DNA of 64,000 bases, from NCBI RefSeq assembly GCF_036226745.1, contig NZ_CP109013.1, forward strand, positions 6,758,001 through 6,822,000. Reading direction: 5' to 3'. Below are positions 23,201-31,500 of this stretch, piece by piece. How positions within the stretch are numbered: the stretch's first letter is position 1; every line of letters starts with the position of its first letter. This stretch comes from Streptomyces sp. NBC_00683. Its GTDB lineage: Bacteria > Actinomycetota > Actinomycetes > Streptomycetales > Streptomycetaceae. Position numbers and translations under genes: made by a program. The notes below the pieces were generated by a model, which saw nothing but the letters and a program-made list of their open reading frames with translations, was not told the origin of the DNA and did not search any database.

Positions 23201-26122
23201 GTCGTCGTGCTCGCCCGCATCCAGCTCGAACTTCGACTGGCTCAGGTGGAGTGCGAGTGGGGCACTCCGGCGAATCCCTGGCAGGGGCACGGTCCGCGCC
23301 TCGCCCGCCTGCGGCAGGAGGCCGAGGCGCTCGACGCTCTCCTTGCCGTCGCGGCAGCGCGTACCGAGGTGCTCACGGCCGCTGCCACTTCGCAGGAACT
23401 GGCCGTCGCGACCTGGCACGACCAGTCCGTCGAGAGCGCCGTACGGGCGCTGCTACGAGCGGCCACCACGCTCCGTGCGGCCGAGCAGTCGCGCCGTGTC
23501 ATCGCCGCCACAGAGGAACTTCTCCGCGCTTGGAGCGACCGGGCCGGTGTCTCGCCTGCAGTGGCACGGGCCCTGGACGCCGTCCGCGCCCGGAACCCGG
23601 AGGGCTACCGGGAATTCAGCCAGGAGCTCGCAGAGGTCCGCGAGGCGGCCCGGCTGCGTGCCGAGCAGCACGTGGCGCTCGTCCGCGCGCAGGCAACCTT
23701 CCCTTCGCTGGCCGAGAGGATCACGGGGACACCGGAGGACAACACCTGGGACACGCGCCTTGCCGCCCTGGCCGAGGCCTGGGCCTGGTCCGCCTGGCGC
23801 GAGCGCATGGAACGGCTCACCGACCCGGACGCCGAGCGCACCCTGCGGGGGCGGCTCACCGAGGCTGACGGCGAGGCCCGGATCATGCTCGCGCGCCTCG
23901 CCGCGGCACGCGCCTGGCACCGTTGCCTGGGGCTGCTGACCGGTGACCAGTCGCGTGCGCTCAGCGCGTATCAGCAGGCCGCCCGTCGCATCAAGGGCAA
24001 GTACCAGCACCGCTACCGGCGTGACGCCCAGGCCGCCCTGCGCAAGGCGCAGACGGCCGTACCCGCCTGGATCATGCCCCTGCACCAGGTCGCGGAGACC
24101 GTCCCCATGGACCGACCCGGCCTGTTCGACGTAGTCATCGTCGACGAGGCAAGCCAGTCCGGTCTCGAGGCCATGCTCTTGAGTTGGCTCGCTGACCGCA
24201 TGGTCGTCGTCGGCGACAGCAAGCAGGTCAGCCCCTCCAACGTCGGACTCAAGCAGGACGAGTACTTCCACCTCAGGGACCGGTTGCTCACCGGACTCGA
24301 GACGGACGTCCGCAGCCTCTTCGGCCCGGAGTCCAGTTTCTTCGACCTCACCGAAGCACTCTCCGCGGGCCGGGGCACGCTCATGCTCAAGGAGCACTTC
24401 CGGTGCATGCCGGAGATCATCTCCTTTTCCAACGACCTCTGCTACAACGGCCGGCTACAACCTCTGCGCCAGTACGGTGCCGACCGCCTGCCGCCCGTAC
24501 GCACCGTGTACGTCGGCAACGGCGAGGCCCTCGGCGCCAACAGTCGTCTGGCCAATGCAGCCGAGGCCGAGGCGCTCGTCTCCGAGATCGTGCGCTGCTG
24601 CGCCGACCCCTCGTACGAGGGGAAGACCATGGGTGTCATTAGCCTCCGCGGAAGCAAGGCACACCTGGCGGAGCTGGAGAACCTGCTTGCCGAGCGCCTC
24701 GACTACGAGCAGCGGGAGGAGCGGCGCATCAGGGTCGGCGACGCCGAGGACTTCCAGGGAGACGAGCGCAATATCATGTTCATCTCGTGCGTCAACTCGC
24801 CCACCACGGCCGCTGGGACAGTGCCTGGAGGCTTCACCGGCAAGACGTACGAGCAGCGCCTGAACGTGGCCGCCTCCCGCGCCCAGGACCAGGTGTGGGT
24901 GTTCCACAGTGCCCGCGCCGAGCAGTTCCACGAGAACGACCTGCGCCGCCAGTGGCTCGACCACCTCACCCGGCCCGCCGAGGAGGAAACCGCCGCGGTC
25001 GACGGGAAGGTGCTGCCCGACGTGCGGCACGAGGCGTTCGACAGTCTCTTCCAACAGCAGGTGTACCTGGAACTGACCCGGCGCGACTACCGTGTCCGCC
25101 CCGGCTACAAGGTCGGCCGGCATGCCATCGACCTGGTCGTCGAGGGTGGCACGCGGCGGCTCGCCGTGGCGTGCGACGGCGACACCTTCGCGGAGGGTGA
25201 GGACGCCTCGACGGCAGCTGCCCGGCAGCGCGATCTGGAGCGGGTGGACTGGACGTTCGTACGGATCCGGGGAAGCCGCTTCCACCTTGACCGGGAGCAG
25301 GCGCTGGCACCGCTCTGGGTGGAGCTGGAACGGCTTGGGATCAAGCCTGTCAGGCAAGAGTACCGGGCCGTCGAGGACGGGACAGATGTGAGCGCCCGGG
25401 AGGAGGCAGATGCCGACGAGGGATCGGCCGAACCCGAATCGGAGGCCGTGGGGGTGGACGCCGACGCCGAGGGTTCTGCGCCACAGACTGCGGCCGTACC
25501 CGCCCCGCCCGTTCCGGCTCCGCAGGCAGTGGCACCGGCGACTCCTACGCCTCCGACGCCCTCGACACGGGTTTCTGGGGTGCCGTCGCCCACAGTGTCG
25601 GTACCGGCCCCCGTCGCCGCCCGCAAGGCGGCGGAGCACCGGGAGATCACCCATACCTCCCCGGGTGCCTTCCCCGTACGGGAGATCCCGGCGGCAGCCT
25701 TCCAGCGGCTGGTTCGCGAGATGCAGCAGCTGCAGGCTGCGGTCGACGCACCCAGCGACACGCCGGAGGGCCTCGACGCACCCGAGCTGGTGTTCCTACG
25801 CCGGACGCAGGCCGATCAGCGCGACCGTCGCGCCAAGCGCCTCGTGTTCCTTCGGGCGTTCCTCGACTCTGTGGCAGTCGGCGGAACGGAAGCGCCGCAG
25901 GTGGTCGTCCCCGGTGCGCTTCTCGTCCTCGAGTTCGACGGCCGGGTCGACGAGGAGACGCTGTACACGGTCGCCGAACTGCCCGCGGAGGGCGCGGACA
26001 CCGTCTCCCCCTCCTCGCCGCTCGGGCATGCCCTGATGTGGCAGCGAGTGGGGCGCGACCTCTCGTACAACGCCTCACATGACAAGGCGCACCGAGTCGT
26101 CGTCCGTGAGATCCGGGCCTGA
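20297..26122 (+). CDS. Giant SF1 (DNA2/UPF1-like) helicase with Vsr/DUF559-type nuclease and GreA/B-C-like domain (1941 aa)
   Basis: Residues ~10-150 form a beta-rich, DUF4352-like domain. Helicase domain 1 begins with VVQGPPGTGKTHT (~604). A coiled-coil-rich insertion of roughly 500 residues precedes motif II VVIVDEASQSG (~1280) and GDSKQVSP. Domain 2 carries EDFQGDERNIMF and EQRLNVAASRA (~1520). Then comes a Vsr/DUF559-like nuclease (~1575-1690; GRHAIDLVVEG...LAVACDGD), a Pro-rich linker (~1695-1775), and at ~1865-1938 a segment like the C-terminal domain of GreA/GreB (PGALLVLEF, YTVAELP, SPSSPLGHALMW). Start GTG 20297 is the first in frame with a G-rich ribosome site. No such domain set is known to me as a named system. 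It may couple RNA polymerase binding to nucleic-acid cleavage. Confidence 0.75.
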   Translation: MSQSENMLGDGIQPVGSVHQYDDGLIVRVDDVVPYELVDAGDSHGYRQGDDLIRCTLYLSNGTGQPIDMGGIRLAVRGGTYGKSARQVLDYRTETLDDELDGTLRTGRRLSATWAYSIPAGTAGELDFEVQFRSGDARESVTFTTAHPSRPVDPRVPAARTAPTALPDQAVLFGDDQRSLFDTAEPEPDVSGDYVVRPSAPVKIPALSTEKTDAARVRQIFRFLAEAEESKARPVRTLDGAAGAVWFEELPDDPGVAVMVDGALQTDDPAWLTVARPEREDAPQPKPLLAPWVDETRIRDFKQTRAPHLRRRIEPEFPDWSQGIPLEKTYHELDAHPKREKIEKLYAAWEQEWAAWAERRRAIDPLVKLYDRLHKMHEDAANLGEAYELVVGFGRLTWETTSGQRVERHLVTHRATVQLDPSTGTLTAAPDPSGVGMELEEGMLDGAQHVPGPVREEIVGVLDGASDATDPEQLDALHTALRSWVNAAHSAGSYTPAVERVRPRSLDVPHVGLAPALVLRERNRRSTLDALKAIARQIDGGTPPTELLGYIAGRDGALTAAGLAAAQDGGAQTDSGEMYFALPANEEQRTIAERLRANRLVVVQGPPGTGKTHTIANLVTDLLAQGKRVLITSHTPRALRVLRDKLPESVRDLCVSRTEDGAAAQRELEASVSKILSEYAGYDPNASQREIRTLQARLTAARSAQQAMLRDLAVLRQQETHRFEAEIGDYSGSLQEIAERLAGEAGTYDWIGKVPQEQPALSAEDALRVLYTTRAFTPHHQALAAEVPGPSELPSPGDFEEAVEVVRSAEDAHAAVRQDVLSQQYDAAIRSLAEDEQERVSAALDAFAGARVRAGSLAAAAGEWAVALLREVGAGQDWQTRSRHAAVTEALATADASLSAMGNAMVSGLEQYDPVTALGQATALHDGLKQGQKLRGSLGMRSKLSKAVGPFVEAVRVDGRAPEDVGTTVVVLARIQLELRLAQVECEWGTPANPWQGHGPRLARLRQEAEALDALLAVAAARTEVLTAAATSQELAVATWHDQSVESAVRALLRAATTLRAAEQSRRVIAATEELLRAWSDRAGVSPAVARALDAVRARNPEGYREFSQELAEVREAARLRAEQHVALVRAQATFPSLAERITGTPEDNTWDTRLAALAEAWAWSAWRERMERLTDPDAERTLRGRLTEADGEARIMLARLAAARAWHRCLGLLTGDQSRALSAYQQAARRIKGKYQHRYRRDAQAALRKAQTAVPAWIMPLHQVAETVPMDRPGLFDVVIVDEASQSGLEAMLLSWLADRMVVVGDSKQVSPSNVGLKQDEYFHLRDRLLTGLETDVRSLFGPESSFFDLTEALSAGRGTLMLKEHFRCMPEIISFSNDLCYNGRLQPLRQYGADRLPPVRTVYVGNGEALGANSRLANAAEAEALVSEIVRCCADPSYEGKTMGVISLRGSKAHLAELENLLAERLDYEQREERRIRVGDAEDFQGDERNIMFISCVNSPTTAAGTVPGGFTGKTYEQRLNVAASRAQDQVWVFHSARAEQFHENDLRRQWLDHLTRPAEEETAAVDGKVLPDVRHEAFDSLFQQQVYLELTRRDYRVRPGYKVGRHAIDLVVEGGTRRLAVACDGDTFAEGEDASTAAARQRDLERVDWTFVRIRGSRFHLDREQALAPLWVELERLGIKPVRQEYRAVEDGTDVSAREEADADEGSAEPESEAVGVDADAEGSAPQTAAVPAPPVPAPQAVAPATPTPPTPSTRVSGVPSPTVSVPAPVAARKAAEHREITHTSPGAFPVREIPAAAFQRLVREMQQLQAAVDAPSDTPEGLDAPELVFLRRTQADQRDRRAKRLVFLRAFLDSVAVGGTEAPQVVVPGALLVLEFDGRVDEETLYTVAELPAEGADTVSPSSPLGHALMWQRVGRDLSYNASHDKAHRVVVREIRA

Positions 26123-26128
26123 TCGCAG

Positions 26129-26162
26129 GGCCGCCGCCGACCCGCGAGGGTCCGCGGCGGCC
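26129..26162. terminator. Bidirectional terminator between convergent helicase genes
   Basis: A 15-bp stem with one mismatch (26129-26143 with 26148-26162) and a four-base loop lies between the SF1 helicase-nuclease gene and the convergent UvrD-like gene. Confidence 0.75.
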
Positions 26163-26169
26163 ACATCTC

Positions 26170-28341
26170 TCAGTCGGCGACCGGATCGAGCATGGGGCTT
26201 CGCTGGCCGCTCCACGAGACCGACAGGGCGTCACGGGCACGCGTGCACGCGACGAAGAGCAGGCAGTGCTCCGCCATCAGGTCGGACTGGTGCTGAACCG
26301 GGTCCACCTCCGCCGGGGTCACCTGCTGTGCGAAGGGCAGCACCTTGGACGTCACCCCGACCACGCCCACGCAGCGGAACTCCAGCCCCTTCATGGCGTG
26401 CATCGTCGCCACCCGGACCCCCGAGACCTCTGGGCCGGGGTCGTCCTTCACCGCGACCGCAGGGATGCCCTCCCGGCGCAGTCGGGCGATGACAGCATCG
26501 ACGAGAGTGTTGAAACGGGCGCACACCGCGACCTCGGAGGGCTTCACCTTGTCCTTGTCGATCCAGTTCCGGATCTGCTCGGTCAGTGCCTTGAGTTCCT
26601 CGTCCTGGCTGTCGTACCCGTGTGCCGCAGGGAGGCCGCCGTGAAGCTGGGATCGGTAGCCCCGCAGTGAGTCGCGGCCTGCGTCGTCATCGTCGTCCTC
26701 GCCGAGCCTGCCCACCGGCTGCCCGTCGAGCAAGGACGCCGACCAGCGGAGAATCTCCTCCGTGCTGCGGTAGTTGAGGCGCAGCCGGGACGTTCGGCCG
26801 CGGACGTGGACGCCCAGCGACCGCAGTGAGACCCGGGAGTCGTAGACCCGCTGGTGGGGGTCGCCGACCAGGAACATGTCGTCGGACTGCGGCGCCACGG
26901 ATGCGCGCAACACGCGCCACTGGGCCGGGTGCAGGTCCTGCGCCTCGTCGACGACCACGTGACGGTAGCGCGGACCGCTGTCTGCGAGGCAGCGCGCGGC
27001 CTGGTCGCACAGCTGGGTGTACGTTGCGGAATCCCGGGAGGACAGATCGGCGGTAAAGCGCTCCATCACGCGCCAGAGCCGGGCCCGTTGCACCCGCCCC
27101 ACCTGTGTCCCGCGCCCCCGCCGTACACAGCGCAGATACTCCTCGGGCGTGCGGAGCCCCTGGGCGAGTACGACGTTACGGAATTCCTGGGACAGGAACT
27201 GTTCGGTCCAGGGCAGGTCCTCACGGGCGGTGGCCCTCGTCCAGGCACTCCTCTCCGCCGCGCCGGAGAGGGGTTTGGGGGCGCTGCCCCTCGCTCCCCG
27301 GACGACCCGGGCGGCGAGCGAGTCCACGGTGGTCACGTCGACGCGCTTCAGGAGGTGCGCGTCCGTCTCGCCGAGCAGGAGCGCCAGACTGTCCCGCAGT
27401 GCGGCCGCCATGGCGTTGGTGAAAGTGGTCAGCAATATCCGGTCGTCCTCCTGGCCGGTGCGCAGCAAGTGGCGCACACGGTGCAGGGCGACCACCGTCT
27501 TGCCGGTTCCCGGACCGCCTGTGACCTGAGCCGGACCGTTGAAGCCCGGGTGGTACGCGTACCGCTTCTGGGCGGGATGGAGGAAGATCCGCCAGCGTGC
27601 GAGGTCCTCGGTGAGGATGCGTTCCAGCTCACCCGGACCAGTCACCTCCACGAGGCGGTCGGGGCTGTTGAGGATCGCCTCGGCGAGGGTGACGGCGGGC
27701 CGGTCCTCGGCCGTGCGGACCATCTGACCACGTGAGGCGATCAGCTGCTCCCAGACCTCCTGGACCGGGTAGTCGGCCGCCAGGTACTCCAGCACCTCGT
27801 ACTGGTCGGCCGGCATCATCGGCGGGGCCATGACCGTCAGGTCGTCGGCGGTGACGCAGACCCGGGCGAGTCGCAGGACCTGGTCGTCGATGCCCAGGTC
27901 ACGCAGCACGGTGTCCGAGTGCCGCTCGAAGAGACGCGCGGGAGTGGCGACCGCCTTGCTCTCGAAGTACGTCTCCATCTGCTCCAGGGCCTCGACGTTG
28001 CGCACTTCGAGGCCGCCGGTCGCGCTGTTGACGGAATAGGCGCGCTTGCAGGCCCAGTGGATCGCCTCGTCGTGGGTGGCGACCCGCAGCAGGGTGAACA
28101 GTTCGCTGCCGTCGTCGGGGGCGAGAAGGACACCGCGGTAGGACTTGGTGATGCGAATCGTTCGGATCCGTCGGTCGCGAGCCCGCTCCAGCTTCTCCAG
28201 ATGCATGCCCTTGCTGGCGTGCAGTTGGGGGACAGTCAGACTCCGAAACATCTGGATCGCTTCGTTGACCTCCTTCTGCACAGGTCTCTGCAGCGAGATG
28301 AGGTCCGCGACGAAGTCGTCGGAGAGGGCGAGTCGGGGCAT
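26170..28341 (-). CDS. UvrD/Rep-type helicase with RelE/ParE-like N-terminal domain (723 aa)
   Basis: The first ~95 residues read like a RelE/ParE toxin fold: FVADLISLQRPVQKEVNEAI, KGMHLEKLERARDRRIRTIR, YRGVLLAP, LLRVATHDEAIHWA. Then SF1A helicase motifs follow: QVTGGPGTGKTVVALHR (~270), TTFTNAM, VVVDEAQDLHPAQW (~462), GDPHQRVYDSR, LNYRST, ATMHAMKGLEF, and a final VACTRAR. It ends with a short tail. The ATG at 28341 faces the drm operon across a 183-base divergent region that contains motif copy 5. Fusion of a toxin-like fold to a UvrD core recurs in actinobacterial and cyanobacterial proteins that I recall, but its role is unknown. Confidence 0.75.
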   Translation of the reverse strand: MPRLALSDDFVADLISLQRPVQKEVNEAIQMFRSLTVPQLHASKGMHLEKLERARDRRIRTIRITKSYRGVLLAPDDGSELFTLLRVATHDEAIHWACKRAYSVNSATGGLEVRNVEALEQMETYFESKAVATPARLFERHSDTVLRDLGIDDQVLRLARVCVTADDLTVMAPPMMPADQYEVLEYLAADYPVQEVWEQLIASRGQMVRTAEDRPAVTLAEAILNSPDRLVEVTGPGELERILTEDLARWRIFLHPAQKRYAYHPGFNGPAQVTGGPGTGKTVVALHRVRHLLRTGQEDDRILLTTFTNAMAAALRDSLALLLGETDAHLLKRVDVTTVDSLAARVVRGARGSAPKPLSGAAERSAWTRATAREDLPWTEQFLSQEFRNVVLAQGLRTPEEYLRCVRRGRGTQVGRVQRARLWRVMERFTADLSSRDSATYTQLCDQAARCLADSGPRYRHVVVDEAQDLHPAQWRVLRASVAPQSDDMFLVGDPHQRVYDSRVSLRSLGVHVRGRTSRLRLNYRSTEEILRWSASLLDGQPVGRLGEDDDDDAGRDSLRGYRSQLHGGLPAAHGYDSQDEELKALTEQIRNWIDKDKVKPSEVAVCARFNTLVDAVIARLRREGIPAVAVKDDPGPEVSGVRVATMHAMKGLEFRCVGVVGVTSKVLPFAQQVTPAEVDPVQHQSDLMAEHCLLFVACTRARDALSVSWSGQRSPMLDPVAD

Positions 28342-28433
28342 GGGCGTCCTCAGATCGCTGGGCGGCCGGCGGCCGGTGGTCGTGGAACAGAGTAGATACT
28401 CAGCACCGGCGGAAGCGAGACGGCAGGCAGGTA

Positions 28434-28462
28434 TTGTGTGAACTGAGTCAACGATCTATGTT
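28434..28462 (+). promoter_or_regulatory. Shared island promoter motif, copy 5
   Basis: The core GTGAACTGAGTCAA lies at 28438-28451. With TTGTGT (28434-28439) as -35, 17 bases separate it from TATGTT (28457-28462), the best -10 of the five. It lies 74 bases before drmA. Confidence 0.7.
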
Positions 28463-28524
28463 GGGCGGGTCGTTGTATGTAATACCTCACTTCACGGCCC
28501 GTTCCCGTCCGGAAGGACCACCAC

Positions 28525-31500
28525 ATGCCGGCCCAGCCCGACCCGGCCGCCGTCCCGCATCCGCTCGACGAAGTGCCCCAGACCTTCCTCTCCGGCGACT
28601 CGTACGGTGTGCGGGACGGACTCGTCACCTATATCCGACGTGATCTGCTGGGGCCGTGGGACGGTGAGACCGAGACGTTGCCAGGGTCGTCCTCGGGACC
28701 CCGCGACCGGTATCTCGTCGGAATGCTGGGGCCGCGGCCCCACGCCACGACTTCCGACGGCATCGCCCTGGCCGCCGCGCAGAGCGCGGACAGCGAATCC
28801 GGGGACGAGGGAAAGGGCGACGACAGCGAACCCAGGGACCACCTGACCCCGCAGGCAGCCGGCCATATCTGGGCCTCCTCCATGGGGCTCTCCTTCACCG
28901 TACCTGCCTCCGTCGGCACGCTCAGTGTCACCGCTCGCTGGGGCCGCTACACCCAGTCCGAGGAAGCCACGGACCAGGGAACAACCCGCAAGGTATGGGC
29001 ACGTGAGCCGGTGGAGTACCCGGTCGACATCGACGTCACCAGTGCGGCAGGCCGGACCGTTCCTCTCGAGGGCGCCATCGTCCTCGACGTACAGGTACGC
29101 CACCACAGTTCGGGCAGCGGCGAGGACCTGCGTATCGTCGAATTGGCCCTGGTGAACGGGCAGGAGGACAGCCGCGACGCGCGTGACGCCCGCTGGCTCT
29201 TCCAGGTCGGTATCGAAGTCACCGCTTTCCCCGACGATCAGGCGGCGGTGTTCTTCCCCGTCGACGATCCCCTCGATCCGGCGAACCGGGGCAACGCTCC
29301 CGAAGACCCCGAGGACCGTCGCCTGCGCCTCCTGTACCGGGACAGCCTCAGCCACGCCAACGGCCGCAATGTCGCCGTGCACGCCCACGTACGAGACGGC
29401 GAACGCAACGCACACCGGCTCGCCACCACCTGGCTGCCCGAATACGACGTCCGGGCCACCACCGCGCCCACCGTCCAGGACCTGGATCTGCTGCGCGGCC
29501 TGGAGCTCGGCATGGACGAACTCGCGGAGATGGCCGTACCGGGGCGAGGCAGCGAACTCAGCGCAGCCCTCGCCCCACTGGCGGACGGCTACGCTGCCTG
29601 GCTCGAACAACAGCGTCGCAGCGCCCGTTCGCTGCCGGAGGACCTGCGCGAATCGGCCCTCGTCGCCATCGAGCAGGCCTTGGAGATCTGTGACCGCATC
29701 ACGCTGGGCATAGACACACTCGCCGCTGACGACACCGCTCTCGCAGCGTTCCGGTTCGCCAACCGGGCCATGGCGCTCCAGCGCCGCAACACTTCCATCG
29801 CCACCGCCAGGGCAGGTCGTGAGGACGACAACGGCTCCTACCGCGAGGCCAGGGACGAGGTGTACGACAAAGGCAAGGAGGGGGCCAGCTGGCGCCCGTT
29901 CCAGCTCGCCTTCGTGCTGCTCAACCTCGCCTCCCTCAGCGCTCCGGGTCACCCGCACCGCGGGACGGGGCGCGAGGCCCTCGTGGACCTGCTGTTCTTC
30001 CCGACCGGTGGTGGCAAGACCGAGGCCTACCTCGGACTCGCCGCGTACACCTTCGCGTTGCGCCGCCTGCAGGGAACTATCGGTTCCGGCGCACAGGCAC
30101 GCAGTGGGGAGGCGGGTGTCGGCGTCCTCATGCGCTACACCCTGCGCCTGCTGACTGCCCAGCAGTTCCAGCGCGCCGCCGCTCTCGTGACCGCCTGCGA
30201 GGTACTGCGCCGCGAGGAGTTCGCACGGGATGTGCGCTGGGGCGCCACCCCGTTCCGTATCGGACTGTGGGTCGGGACCTCCGTCTCGCCCAACTGGTTC
30301 GACGAGGCCAAGGAGCAGATCGCCGGCGCCCGCGAGAGCGCAAGCGACAAGCACGCCAGGGTCCTGCAAGTCCTCACCTGCCCGTGGTGCGGGAGCGGTC
30401 TGACCGCGCGCTCCCACATGGAGTACGACGAGGCCCGGCGCCGGGTCCTGCTGTACTGCCCGCGCGGCGAGGGACCGGACCGATGCCCGTTCTCGAGGCT
30501 GGAATCCCCCGGTGAGGGCATCCCCGTCCTGACGGTCGACGAGGAGATCTACCGGCTCGCACCGTCCCTGCTGATCGCAACCGTCGACAAGTTCGCCCAG
30601 CTTCCCTGGAACGGGTACGCGGGCCTGCTGTTCGGCCGGGTCACCGAGATCTGCCCGCGTCACGGCTACCGGCACGACGACTTGGACGCCAAGACCGGCT
30701 GCGGCAGTCGGCACCACGCCAAGGGCGACCTGCCAGGCGTCACCGCGCAGCCCGTCACGCGCCTCCGGCCGCCGGACCTGATCATCCAGGACGAGCTGCA
30801 CCTGATCTCCGGTGCTCTCGGCACCACCGTCGGTCTGTTCGAGTCCGCCATTGACCAGCTGTGCACCTGGAGCTTCACCGATGCCCAGGGGCAGCAGCGC
30901 GAGGCCGGGCCCAAGATCGTCGCATCAACGGCAACCACCAAGCGCGCCGCGGACCAGGTGCTCGGCGTCTTCGGCCGGAAGGTCGCCGTCTTCCCTCCAC
31001 AGGTTCTGGACGTCGGCGACACCTTCTTCTCCCGGCAGGTCGAACTAAGCCGAGAGAACCCCGGCAGGCGCTACCTCGGCGTGTGCGCCCACGGCACCCG
31101 GCTCAAGGCCGCCGAGATCCGGGTCGCCGAGATCCTGCTGCTGGCGGGACAGCAGCTCTTCGACGACTACGGCAAGCCTGCCGACCCGTACATGACTCTC
31201 GTCGGCTACTTCAATGCCACCCGTGAACTCGCTGGTATGCGGAGGTACATGGATGACGACATCACCACCCGGGTGCGTTCCAACGGAAGCCGGAAAGGGC
31301 AGGACACCCTTTCCGACCGCATCGTCAGCCGAACCGGCATGCTCGGTATTCAGGAGCTGACGTCGCGCATCTCCTCCGCCGACATCGGCGCCGCACTCAA
31401 GAGGTTGGAGACCGGCTTCGACCCGGAACGCGATACCTCTGTCCGGCGGCGTGCCTTCCTGCGCGAGTACGCCATCGCCATCAAGGAGAAGCGAGAGCCC

